Shown: positions 21,493 to 33,200 of the stretch, in pieces
Layout of the letters: the number at the start of each line of letters is the position of its first letter
Position numbering within the stretch: position 1 is the first letter of the stretch
Source: Nymphaea colorata
Lineage: Eukaryota > Streptophyta > Magnoliopsida > Nymphaeales > Nymphaeaceae
Length of the DNA stretch: 64,000 nt
Assembly: GCF_008831285.2 (NCBI RefSeq)
Contig: NC_045143.1
Location: 9,559,503 to 9,623,502 of the forward strand
Reading direction: 5' to 3'
The notes under the pieces: generated by a model
Told to the model about the DNA's origin: nothing
Databases searched by the model: none
What the model saw: only the letters and a program-made list of their open reading frames with translations
Program-made: the position numbers and the translations under genes

Positions 21493-22966
21493 ATGGAGGA
21501 AGTTACTCTTCCAGTTTTTCTGGTAACATTTGCCCTCTTTCTGGTTTATATACTAAGCTTAATTCTTCGCACCAGGGTTCACAGGTCCGCCTCCTCCAAA
21601 CCTACCTACGGCCCAAAATCCTACCCAATAATTGGCGCTGCTCCGTCGCTCTCCCCGAACTCCCACCGCCTCCCGGAATACTTCACCGAGCTCATACAAG
21701 AATCTCCGACCGGCACCGTCTTCATCCATTGCCCCTTTGGCTCCAAACTAATTGTGACGGCCAACCCCTCCAATGGCGAGCACATACTCAAGACTCGATT
21801 TGAGGCCTACCCACATGGCCCCATCTTCTATTGCACCTTGTATGATATCCTCGGCGATGGCATATTCAACGCCGACGGGGAGGCTTGGAAGTTGCAGAGG
21901 AAGATCGCCAGCCACGAGTTCAACACTAGATCTCTACGCAAATTCGCAGAAACTGTTATAGGTGACCAAGTTTACGACCGCCTCCTCCCGCTCCTCACCT
22001 CGGCGGCGGCGGAGGGGGGAGGTACGCGATTCGGGTTTGATAACATCTGCAGGATTGCTTTCGGCGCCGGCCCTGTCTCTGACGACCTCAGTCTCGAGAC
22101 TTCCGAGTTCACGATGGCTTTCATCGTCGTAGGAAAGATTATTAGCGAGCCCTTGGCTGCCGTCTCTCCTCTGGTTTGGAATATCAAGCGGGCGCTAGGA
22201 ATCGGCTTCGAGAAGCAGCTTCGAGATGCTCTTCGAGTGATGGACGACTTCACCAGAAACCTCATCCGTGAGAGGAAACAGAACCCCGTTACCACCCCGG
22301 AGGAGTTGGATCTTCTCTCAAGATTTATGAATGTCGATGGTGCTGATGACGGGTTCGCGAAGGACATGGTGATCAGCTTTGTCATCGCCGGCATGTAGGC
22401 GACACCGGCGGCCCTGACATGGTTCTTCTGGCTGGTGTCCAGCCACCGGCTCATCAAAGACGAGATTGTGAAGGAGATCTCATCTGTGGACGGAGGAGCA
22501 CTCGGCTTTGATGAGTTAAAAGAAATGAATTATTTGCACGCAGCGCTCTGTGAGAGCATGAGATTCTATCCGCCAGTACCGGCCAATACCAAGTACGCCA
22601 CCGAAGACGATGTGCTCCCGGACGGAACGCCGGTGCCGAAGGGGTCAAGCGTGATGTACGAAATCGTTGTTGGGGGAAGATTGGAAGGTGTTCCGGCCGG
22701 GAAGGTGGCTGCGGAGAGACGGAGCCGATGGTAAGTGGCCATTCGTGCCGGAGGACCCCTACAGGTATCCGGTGTTTCAGGCAGGGCCGAGGATATGCCT
22801 GGGTAAGGACTTAGCCTTCATTCAGATGAAAACCGTGACTGCTGCCGTGGTTAGTCGCTTTAGGGTAGTTCCGTTGTCGCCGGACTTCCAGCCAGTAATG
22901 AGGTGGAACGTGACCATCCAGATGGTTGGTGGTTTTCCGGTGAAGATGGAAGAGAAGAAAACCTGA
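21493..22966 (+). pseudogene. CYP94-like P450 pseudogene, sister of the 14861-16378 gene
   Basis: It starts GCCATGGAGG like its sister and stays open through the membrane anchor and N-terminal half. Lesions against the sister: a 6-bp gain and a 27-bp in-frame loss near 22010-22025 (removing ILDLQDVLS); a TAG stop at 22396-22398, exactly the codon that is TAC (Tyr309) in the sister; and a 23-bp deletion at 22659/22660 that shifts the frame. After that point the C-terminal part, including the haem loop FQAGPRICLGK, continues in another frame to 22966. The stop removes the I-helix core, K-helix and haem cysteine, so no active P450 can be made. The 5' flank is homologous to that of the sister. 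Confidence 0.93.
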
Positions 22967-24752
22967 CATTAAAGCTCCTCCATGCAGTTCTATACCAGTA
23001 TAGAAAATAAAACATGAATAATCAGTCAGGTTGACTAAATATCGTATAATCATTCTACATAGTTTGAATAGTTGCTGAGTTCGGAATATAACTTTTCTCA
23101 GTATCTCACCCCATTTTTTTTGTTTTTAGGCTTGCATATTTTAGTATATATATATATATAATGATGACTATGGTTATGAAGAATCACACAATTCATTTAT
23201 GAAGGTCGATAAATATTTTCGTTATCTAATATTGACTAATATATTTTACTATCTGTTTTTTTCTTAATCATTTGTCATCATGAGTTGGATGACCTATAAA
23301 AGAAATCAAATTGAACTAACATCCATTATGGTATTAACGAGCAATGAACAACAAAAAAATGCAAAAGCAACAACTAAAAAATTTACATCATTTGGAGAAA
23401 AGTCCCATCCGTCTACTTCCAAAGCACTTTCTTTTGTTTTTGAAATAACATACAAGAATGGGTCGTGTTTTACATGTCTAAAAAGGGAAAGCTGAATGGA
23501 AATGGCTTCTGTACATGGCTCAAATAAAATTGGATTTTCAACAACCCATGAGACATGAAGCGGCTGGCTTCATCTTTCATCCTCCGCAACCATGCCGTTC
23601 TGTATGAAGGTGGTAGCGTGATCAAATTCACGTCAGATTCACAAGTATTTCTCTCTCTCTCTCTCTCTTTTGCTTTCCTGCTCTGTGAGACGGGATCTCA
23701 AGTATTCTCCTCTTTCGGGGAGCACAGGAATTAGACCTGAGGAGATCTATTTAGTCTTCAAGAATGGTTTTTTTCAATAATTTCAAAAAACGATTGATAC
23801 GCGCAACTCAAACTGGTCGTTAACCTCCGTCCGCCCTAGCCAGCCTCCCTACCAATTCTTCTGTAAAAGTGAATAAAAAAAAAGGCTTTGTCATTTGCTA
23901 TCCCCATCTTGATGAGCAGACATGATCACAACTCTGCTTATAAAAAATTATTATTAATTGTAAAAATATTTTCTTTATAAATACTTATATTTTAAATTTA
24001 TTTTTATTAAAATAAAAACTGGGTCAAACCTATGCCTAATTCAGATCCGATGGGCCTACGCTCGGGCTGACTGGGCCCTAATGCAAATCGGTTCAGCTCG
24101 GCCCCACCTGTTGCCCACCTCTAAATCCAAAGGTCATCCCGAGTGAGACCACAAGAACGACTAAACAAGCTCCGTATAAAGACAAAATAGGAACGAGCAA
24201 AAAAAAATATATTTTTTTAAACCATAAAACTACCCTTGAGTAAATAACAAAAAACTGCAAAGTAAAAGGAAACTTTGATATGCATTCAAAAGTCTGTTCC
24301 TTTAGGTTGTTTGGTAAATAAAAAATATTGTTAGTAATCTACCCCATGACTGGAACAATGGACACTTGGTGAACAACAAATTTGCACTAAACTCGCCGAG
24401 TATTACCCCTTAATATCAAAAACTCGTTCCCTGCAAATACTATTTATGACGAGCATATTAAGTGCAAGAAAAGTCTCATGTAGGAGATTATCCAGACAAT
24501 TGTGGAGTAAAAGTATATTATAACTGCTTCTTAACTCTAACTAAGTCCCTTTATCAGCAATAGCAAAAGTGAAAAAACATATCTCTAACTTGAAAGCACC
24601 TTTAACTATGGTCCAAGTAAACCCTTTCTTAGCTCTAGTGGGAGGCGATACAAACTAAAAGCTTACCAAGTGCAGTTTCCGCTTTGTGAGCAGCGTTACA
24701 AAAGCATTTTTGAAAAAGTGATTTGACAAAAAAAAGTGTCACATATCACAGT

Positions 24753-25189
24753 TACGGATGTCAGCGGATCGGATTCAGATCAGATATATCCTTAATTATA
24801 TATGTTTTTTCAGATATTAACATATTCGAATTCAGATTTCAAATAAAGAAAAGTCATACCCGAATCCGAAATCCGATTTTACAATATGAGTCTGATTTTT
24901 ATATTTATATCTGAATCCCAATTTTGAACCAGATTTTGCCAATTTTCAAAATATAATAGCATTAGATACAAGATATTTGTCTAAAAATGAATCCGATTCG
25001 AATCCATATCCGAATCCAATCGGATACTTATGCATATCCGAATCTGAATCTGAAATCAATCAGATGCCATTTATTAAATCTGAATCCGATCCGATTTCTT
25101 AATCGGATATTAAATTTTTTTTCATATCTAATTTTTTCGGGTTGGTTCGGTCGAATATCCGATTTAAATCGGATATATTGACATCCCTA
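24753..25189. mobile_element. Non-autonomous hAT-type element in unit B, about 0.44 kb
   Basis: The ends read TACGGATGTCAG on the left and, reverse-complemented, TAGGGATGTCAA on the right, like the TAGGGATG class of Ac-type termini. The flanking 8-mers ATCACAGT and GTCACAAT agree at six of eight positions, fitting an old 8-bp duplication. The interior is full of CGGAT/ATCCG words in both orientations (subterminal-type repeats) and has no transposase. Unit A shows the corresponding site (about 17710) without it. Confidence 0.65.
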
Positions 25190-25730
25190 GTCACAATTAC
25201 TCTGTTTGGCATCAACATCCAATGATTTGAGGCAGGTTCATGGAACTCTTCAACATAGTGTTTTATGAATCTACACTTAATCTTTGGGTAGAATAAGTGG
25301 ACAGTAACAATTTGTTATGAGTGCCGACTAAATCCATTAGAAATGAAAGTGGATTTCATAAGGAACGCAATTTCTGTGAGGCCCAGATAATTCAAGATTT
25401 AGACTGAGGAAAAGTATTAAGAAATGCTGCATAGGCAGTATGGGAAGGAACTCTATTCAATGCTGGAATAAAAATATGGTGCTCAGAAATTGAGGTCCCA
25501 TAATTGAAATAATTGAAATTCTTCTGCTCCTTTCCTTTCAGCTTTGGAATCAAATACACGCTGGAAGCAGCAGGCATGTGAAAATGAGCTGAGGCATTCT
25601 TATCTGTAAATAGTTTGATTGTTGGTTTTATCTTGTTTCTGTATATATTTCATTGTTTGTTCGTTTCCCACTCGTCTTTGATGTAGGTTAGGCGGTTAGT
25701 TTAACATTCCTGCTTTTGGTTGTACCTGTT

Positions 25731-26396
25731 CTATTCTTTCATGCATTGCTTCCAATACAAGGGAAGAGAGGCCGAATGCACTCGAGCAACGCAATATGTT
25801 GCTAATTGTTAGTAATGCAAACCCTGCATTCCTAATTGCATTTATGTTGCTAATTGTTAGAAATGCAAACTCTGCATTGCTAATTGCTTCTTTTTCTTTT
25901 TCCAATCATGGTGTCTTGTCTTGAGGCATCAAGTGTAGCTGACCAAATTAGTGGGTCGATGAAAGCGTGGTCATCAGTTCAATTATCATGGGCACTACTC
26001 TTTTAGACTGCAAATGGTGACACACAATACTCTCGACTTGCAAGAAGCAACCATAAATATCACCCAAGCCCGAAGCAATCCCAAACCCTAGTAGGGGCTG
26101 AGGGAAGGGGAGATGGGCATCAGCCTCTTCAGGGTATCACACTGCATCTCCTAAAACGTGTGCCAACCTAGTGCATGAAATAATAATAATAATAATGACG
26201 ATAATAATAAAGAGTTGTTAGGAATTTTAGCAACTCAAGCAATGCCTATGAAATCAATTTATGAAGGTCTACATATAATGGTGCTTCATTTCCAAAACAT
26301 TGCATTCTTAATTAGGTTTTGATTAAGCCAAACCAGAAAATATGGTCAAGGGCATTTTTTTCACCAAGAATTCTGGTGAATCTGGTTGAGTTTCCT
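25731..26396 (+). other. Segment present in unit B and absent from unit A
   Basis: Unit A reads …CCTGTTCTAGAACATTAAAT (about 18258-18277). In unit B the same two halves are separated by about 665 bp, with CTA at both edges. Short edge homology points to a deletion in A, not an insertion in B. The segment contains internal near-repeats of TTGCTAATTGTTAG and GCAAA(C/A)(C/T)CTGCATT (25785-25890) and no recognisable gene. Confidence 0.6.
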
Positions 26397-27309
26397 AGAA
26401 CACTAAATTTCAAGGTACTTTTAGTAGTGGCCAAGTGCATAAACTATATGGTAAGAGACAAAAATAAATGATAATATGCTCATGCCGTTACAACTTTAGT
26501 CAATCTCTTTTTAACAAAATTGTTAAATACGATGAGGCCAAGTGAAGTGATAACCCTATGAAACGAGACAAAGACTCGCGAGGCGAAGCGAAGCGTAAAC
26601 TTCAAGACAGAACATGTGAATTATATAAAAAAAAATGAAAAACATGTCACAAATGAGCATGCAAATTAAATTAGTAAGCTATTCTACACTATTCAAATCC
26701 TGGCTAATGTAACGAAAGAAAAACTGCATTAAAATCCAACCAACTTACCTAAAATTTTATAAAAACTACTAGTAAATATCTAACTATAAATACATAGGGA
26801 ATTAAGACAGCAGGACAAGTAACATGTATGCTATGTTCAAAAGTAACAACAATGGAAAATAACCCGTGCTAAAAACATCTAAGACCATGTTAAAAACCAG
26901 AACTACCTGCGAAACCTCAAAAGCAGCTCACAATGGAGTCTTGCATGGCTGAATCCTCGATTGAGATCTTGGGAAATCAACAACAAACTTTAGGACTAAT
27001 GCTCAGGAATCGATTTTCATCTTGTACAGCGAGAGGAAAGAGTGTAGAAAAAATTAACAGAACGCACGGGCGCTTAATGCACTTTCTTTTCATTTTTTAA
27101 GAAAAGAACGAATGCCATACCTGAGACATGCGCCTCACGCACATACGTACGAATGATGGGAGGCATGCGCTTCAAGGCATGTGCGCTTCAGCAGAACGCC
27201 TTAAGGATTTTTGCTTCGAAAATACATCGATTGTTAGGCATTTACTTGTAGAACAGCCTTTAGTGGTCTGTCTTGGTTGGCATCATTTATTTTTAAGTCT
27301 CACTAATCT

Positions 27310-27897
27310 GCTATAAGCCTGGGCGTCGGGCCGAGCTGCCGCCAGGCCGGCCCCGCCCGGCCCGATTGGACCCGGGCCAGGGCTGGGAAAAACCTGGCCT
27401 GGGCCGGGCTCGGGCCCGATAGGCTGGCCCGGCGCCACTCCCGCTCCCCCTCTCCCTCCTCCTCTCTGCTCTCGCTCTCCCTCTCCGCTGCGCTCCCCCT
27501 CTCCCTCTCTGCTCCCCGTCTCCCTCTCCGCTCCCCCTCTGCTCCCCCTCTCTCTCTCCCTTCCCGTCTCCCTCTCTGCTCCCCTCTCCCCTTCTCCGCT
27601 CCCCCTCCTCCGTGTCCCTCCCCCTCCTCCTCCATCGCCGTTGCTGCAGCCGAAGGGTGGGGGGAAAGGGGATCGGCTCCGTCGCCGTTGCTGCAACCGA
27701 AGGACGACAAGAGGGCGGGGAAAGGAGGTCGGGAGACTCGGGAGGGCGGGGGAAAGGGGCTAGGAGGGCGGGCCGGGCCGGGCCGGGCCCAGGCCGAGAC
27801 CCAGGCTATCTGGCCAGGCCCGGGCAGGGCTGCCCAACGGGCTGGATCGGGCCAACCCTTGCCGGGCTAACCCTTGCCGGGCCTGCCCAGCCCAAGT
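27310..27897. mobile_element. GC-rich insertion with CT-rich minisatellite core
   Basis: Absent from unit A, where about 150 bp of different sequence lies in its place. The left end (AAGCCTGGGCGTCGGGCC) and right end (reverse-complemented, ACTTGGGCTGGGCAGGCCC) resemble those of the 113-bp element at 11016-11128, and both are packed with GGGCC and CCGGG. The core (about 27430-27610) is a degenerate CTCTCCCTCTCCGCTCCCC repeat. It is read here as a transposed, internally expanded element. The long open frames on both strands come from its base composition and are not genes. Confidence 0.55.
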
Positions 27898-29404
27898 GTT
27901 GATATTAAGATTTGAAGTGTCATTATGGCAGCCAAATTGTTCGGTTCTTGTCCTCTTTTTCTCTATGTTTTTTATTCTAAGCTATATTGCTTTTTTAGGC
28001 TTTTAACTTTTTATTGGAACTAATAGATATTATATTTCAATCAATAGACGGACAACAGCCTCCCACTAGCATATCCTTTATTTGAACTTTCTAATTTGTT
28101 ACCTATAGGTGCAAATTTAATTGTGGAATAACCATACTCAGCGACGGAAGTTACGGGTGCCACATTGAGCTGTTACAAAAGCTGGTGAGGCAAAAAGAGA
28201 TGTTTTAATTTTCTTCTTGTTCATACCCCTTTTGAGGTGAAGAACAACAAAAGGCATCTCGCTGTTCAAGGTTATGAAACAGCACCAAATAATCATTCAA
28301 TTAGTAATGAAACACTAATTCTAGTATTTTTCTCTCTCTCCTTTTCTCTCCTTTTCTCTTTCTCTCCAATATTTTTGTCATGGTAGTAATGAAACACTAA
28401 TTCTAGTTCATGAATATGTTTCAATTTTGAGGCAGGTTCATGGAACAGTAGTATATAATCATTCAATTAGCCAAAATAACTTCAAGTGAGTAGTTTGGTA
28501 ACATGGTTACTCAACAGGTGTTTTATGAATATGCCCCACAGATTAAGCTAGATTCATAAAACATTAGTTTTAATATTACATGAATCTGCCCCCATTTTTA
28601 AGACACCCAGTGTTCCTGCTGCCGAATAATCCCAAAAGGCCTCAACTCTCCACACTTTTCTGCATTTCCCACTTGTCCCCTTCCTTGTCTTGTTGACTGC
28701 TGAGGAGAAATTGAATGCTTGTTTGCAATAAAGCACTTCTCAATAGTAAAACTAACAACTCCATTATACAAATGCAAAACTTTGAAAAATAGAATACTTA
28801 AAAAAAAACAAAAGATGAAACCAAAACACCTGCCACTGCCACTGTCCCATCTCAAAAAAAAAAAAATGCCCATCACGTGTCATGGGCTGTAAATTTAAGG
28901 CTTACAAGGAACTTGCGAGAGGTACACCATTTAGCGACAAAAACTGGTTATGTGCACAAAATATTATTTAGGGGGGGGGGGGGTATGCAATGACAAAAAT
29001 ACCACAAATTAAAAAGTGAAAAGAACTTTTTTGAAGGATAAAAAGTATTACAAAAAAGTTAAAAGTTTAAAAATGTACATTTTGTTATAAAAAATTCTAA
29101 AATACCTGAACCCCACATTTTTTTTCTTTCCGTATATATATTTGTATCCTGCGTACACACAACTCATGCCTTCGTGAGGGACCATTCAGTTGAATGATCA
29201 GTCCCAATAATGGATCGACTTCACTGGCTTGCGCCTAACCTTCACTTTATAGGGGCTAAAAACGATTCAAGTTTAACCTCATATTTGTTTTACAAATCAA
29301 AAACCTGCACCAAATAAGATCTGTTAGGTGTTAATTAATGCATCAATTCGAGTGTGCCTAACCTTCACTTTGTAGAGACAAAAAACAATTCAACTTTAAC
29401 CTCA

Positions 29405-29578
29405 CAGTAGCGGAGCTATTTGTTGGCTGGGGTGGCTGCCGCCCACACCAGCCCATCAAAAACTTCATTATAATGTGTTAACCTTACATTGTTATGACTT
29501 TAAATATGGAGTGACCACACCAAAGTTGTGTCACCTACACAAGTGCCCTACTGATGGAAAATCTTGGCTCCCCCACTG
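29405..29578. mobile_element. 174-bp non-autonomous hAT-like element
   Basis: It starts CAGTAGCGGAGCTA and ends CTTGGCTCCCCCACTG, an imperfect inverted pair related to the ends of the 9351-10568 element. CCTCA (extendable to CCTCACA) flanks both sides. Unit A preserves the uninterrupted site AACCTCACATTTG (about 20549-20561), so the insertion followed the segmental duplication. A 5-7 bp duplication is shorter than the 8 bp usual for hAT, so the superfamily is provisional. Confidence 0.7.
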
Positions 29579-30262
29579 CCTCACATTTGTTTTACCAATA
29601 AAAATGTGCACCAAATAAGATTTGTTAGGTAATGATTAATGCATCAATTCGGGTGAGCAATTGATGTTTGACAATTTCAATTTATCAATGACCTCGGGGC
29701 CAAGCTTACTGAAAATAGACAAGGGCAAGCTGAGAAGTGGGTCCATATTTAGAGGAGTGAGATCCTTCACTGCCTACATCATCAACAACTTAGGACATAT
29801 AAACTTTTGGTTGATGCTCTTTCTTGTTTGCTTTTGTGCATGACTCAACCAAATTTTGTGTGGAAGGGTATTTTTACTTTGAAAATAAAAGGTACACAAT
29901 TTGGCCTTTCAATTCTTACACTCCTACATGTTTATTTGGAAGTTTGTAATGGTTGCTAAATTGTCTTTTATCAACTGGGATTAAATTGCTGCTCATGCTT
30001 CTCTTAAAAGGTGTGAAATGAGCTCAATTTTGAAATGCTGTGGGAAATAGTGACCTTTTTGTAAGCATTATCTTGATATATTCTTATCTTTGAATTGTGG
30101 AAACTAAAAACTGAAGTCTTTAATTCTTTCTTTAGCTTGAAAGGATTATAGCAAAAAGTCCTCAGGTTATAAAGCTAGAAAAGGATACGGTCGTTAGCTT
30201 CTTAGGACAGGACCATAGCATACCTTTGAAGATTGTTCCCAAACAAAAGGTTGCCCTTTTGA

Positions 30263-33200
30263 AATTTGAAATTTTATATGAAAAATGGATTTTAATTCGC
30301 AAATCCGATTTTTGAGTAAGGCGCACTTCTGATAAGTTTTGCTTGCATACCCCTTTTTACTTGATGATATACCCTTAGTTTTACAAATTTTTTCATGTGC
30401 AAACTCATGATAGAAGTGTTTCTCTTCCTTAACTTAAAGGAAAGATGCATTAGATTGTATAATTTTCATTTGTGCAGATTGGCCTCTTAACTTTTTTCTT
30501 TTCTTTTTTGTTTTTCCTTCTTTTGTCTATCAAAGTAAAATTGTCCTTTTTTCCCCCTCGTCTGTCCCGTCCATTTGTGGCATTATAAAGGCAATGCAAG
30601 TTCTTAGCCATCACATGTTTGTCTTCTATCAAATTAAGCAGCCATATTTTTTTAAATTACCTAGCTTAAGTTGAACTGGAGCACCCCCAGGGGGTAGCAC
30701 CCTGGGAGGCAAGGTGGTCCACCTCGAAGAGATCTGATGTTTAAATCCCATGGTGGTTGTCATGACTCAGTATGTTTCTTCCTTGAACCGTAATAGGTAT
30801 CAAAGTAAGCTCTGTGAATAGTGTTGAGCATGGGGAGAGGTAGTGGCTTCTCTTCCGAGTAGTGGAAAGAACTGCTCACCTTGAAAGAACAAAAGTTGAG
30901 TCAAAGTCATCAAAATTGTTTTAGCCTTCAACAAAACCATGGACAGACTTACTACTTTTTTGGCCATGAACTTTTTGACCTCTCCTAGTTGGCTAGGTTG
31001 TGAAGAGGATAGTTTTCAACTTTGCCTTCTTTTCAAGGGTACCTTTGGTTTTTTTTTTTTGAAAGTTTTTCTTTATATCCTCTAAGAAGGGGCAGGATGC
31101 AAGATCTTGCACAATCCTCTAAGAATGGGACAGCATAGCAATAATTCTCATTTAGTATATAACTTCTTTAATCACATGATGCTGATGGGGTCAAGAAATT
31201 TGTCCCCATTATCACCAACAAACGCGGAAGAGCTGTCCGATTAACCATCTTTGGCAATGAATAGTCCTTCATTTAGGCTCCACTTGGTTTGGAATCTACT
31301 TTCGAAATTGCTGTACATTCTAGAACCAAATTATGTATTTTAACCTTTTGAAAATAATGAGCTTTGCATGTCTGGCAAACCTTCAATTAACTATATGTAG
31401 GCTTTAGAATGCTCTAAAGGCTTCAACATTTTCACATCAAGAAAGATACCTTGTGCTAGTCCCTGTTGCTGATTTTGATCAAGCAAGTGGATAGCAAGGA
31501 TGTGAAAATCAGCAAGCTTTTGGATATGGAAAGCAAAGAAACAACCAATCTTGTATAAGTAAGGCTGATAAACCCACAGCGTCATGCATGGAGATCACGT
31601 CTATGTTGTTATACTTCAGTTTCAAAAGTATCCTTCCTCTTATATTTATATCTAAAGCCGTCCTCATGAGGTTTATGGTAATTATATATATATGATACTT
31701 GGCGATTTCCTGTGACCACTTTAAAGAATTAAATACGGATTTGTTTTGTTAAAGCAAATTAAGATTACTATATTATATAATTTGTTTGGGTTAAAGTGTA
31801 GGATGAATTTCAAAAACTTGAAAAGTGAATGATATAGAACTTGGAATGTAGCCAATAAAGATGTCGAACCCTAGGGAAGAATCTCTTTCATTCATTATTT
31901 TGTTTTATAATTAAAAACTTAACAACGACGACAATCTTACCTTTCACCTCCATAATGTGAAACATCAACAGAAGGAGTGTTGCTGATCATGTGTATGCAC
32001 GTGGGTGACGTTTCTCATGCAAAGCTGAGACACCAAGCGGCGATCTGGTTAATTGATACAAGCCAGGGCTGCTGGGACACTTGTACATGGAAATCAATAG
32101 GGACGGAGTTAAAAATTTCTGGTTTTCAACATGTAAATGAGAAAATTGCCGTGATGTGTCAATATAAAGATAAGTATTTTTTGTGGCTCAGTTTGGAAGA
32201 CTACCCACTTGTTGCCTACACCTGCCTTAGTCCCTAAACTTAGGTGGGTGCGGGAGCCACCGGTTCTCTCTCTCTCTATGTGGACTATATGTGAATAAAA
32301 CATACATATGTAGGCCCGTTTTCAGAGAACATGTTTAGTACAAATTATTTCACATTTGACCAGAACCAAGAAAATAATGCAGTCTGATAATGCATCTAAA
32401 GATGCAGACACATCCAGTGGTACCTACATGACATGTATTTCCTTCAAAAAAAAAAATAATAAAGGGCAAAAAAAGGACTATGGAAAGATGAAAGAGTAAG
32501 AGAATCATCAACGAATATCTTTGCACCGAAATATAATTATTTATCTGTTATATCATATACCACAACAGGCCCAAGCCTTAACAATAGCAACTGACATTAA
32601 AGAAGTAAAAAGAGCCACCACCCAATGGGTAAAAGTAAAAGTTACTCTACGGACATAACATACTAATCTTCCCCAATAGTTTGTAGTACTAATAAGAAGA
32701 TTTGGCACCTTGTTAATGGTTTTAATGAGTATGAGATAACAATAAGAGTATAAAATAATGAGTATGAGATAATGATAGGAATATGAGGTAATGGGTATGA
32801 AATAACCATATGAGTGGGACAAAAAAAGAGGACGTTTCTTTGCCACTTATTGGTTTTAATGACTTGTATATACATCGAATCCTAAAAACCTTAGGTCACC
32901 AACTGACAGCATCACAAGGTCTATGCACCAAATTTTCGTGCATAGGCCAGTATATAACCCGCTTCGTTCAAAATGTTGTGAGACAGTTCGGTGCAGCATT
33001 AGAGCGTTGAGAGGACCTTCCATTATAATGAGAGGACCGGCAAGGACACACCCATGCCACACGTCCGATGTACCACTTACTATGCGCAAAATAAATGCTG
33101 AGTAACCAAATAGGGAGACCGATAACTGCAAAAAGCAACTAAGTAATAAGTCTACCCGCAAGATAAGTGCTCTCGTGTTTATAGTTTCCCATAGCCATGG

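Larger units (their letters stand above)
21206..30262 (+). repeat. Tandem segmental duplication, unit B (pseudogene P450 plus downstream DNA)
   Basis: Colinear with unit A and directly adjoining it in the same orientation, so the two units form a head-to-tail pair. Unit B is about 2.3 kb longer. The extra DNA includes a small hAT-type element (24753-25189), a segment of about 665 bp absent from A (about 25731-26396), a GC-rich insertion (27310-27897) and a 174-bp element (29405-29578). Homology to A ends near GATTGTTCCCAAACAAAAGG (about 30240-30262). No functional gene is seen in it. Confidence 0.8.
22967..30262. other. Intergenic DNA of unit B
   Basis: No gene recognised outside the elements listed separately. 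A short stretch at about 24040-24125 is rich in GGGCC/GCTCGG words, and its right end (reading TAGAGGTGGGCAAC in reverse complement) resembles an hAT terminus. It is probably a decayed element. A G12 run lies at 28972-28983. A dispersed repeat shared with 20200-20400 lies at about 28950-29130. Confidence 0.55.

Noticed and set aside
27283-27902. Long Gly/Arg/Glu-rich open frames on both strands
   Set aside because: They lie in a GC-rich inserted element with a CT minisatellite. Several frames are open at once and no domain is seen, so composition explains them.
30680-30900. tRNA-derived SINE
   Set aside because: Only weak A-box and B-box likeness. No poly(A)/poly(T) tail or target duplication could be placed.
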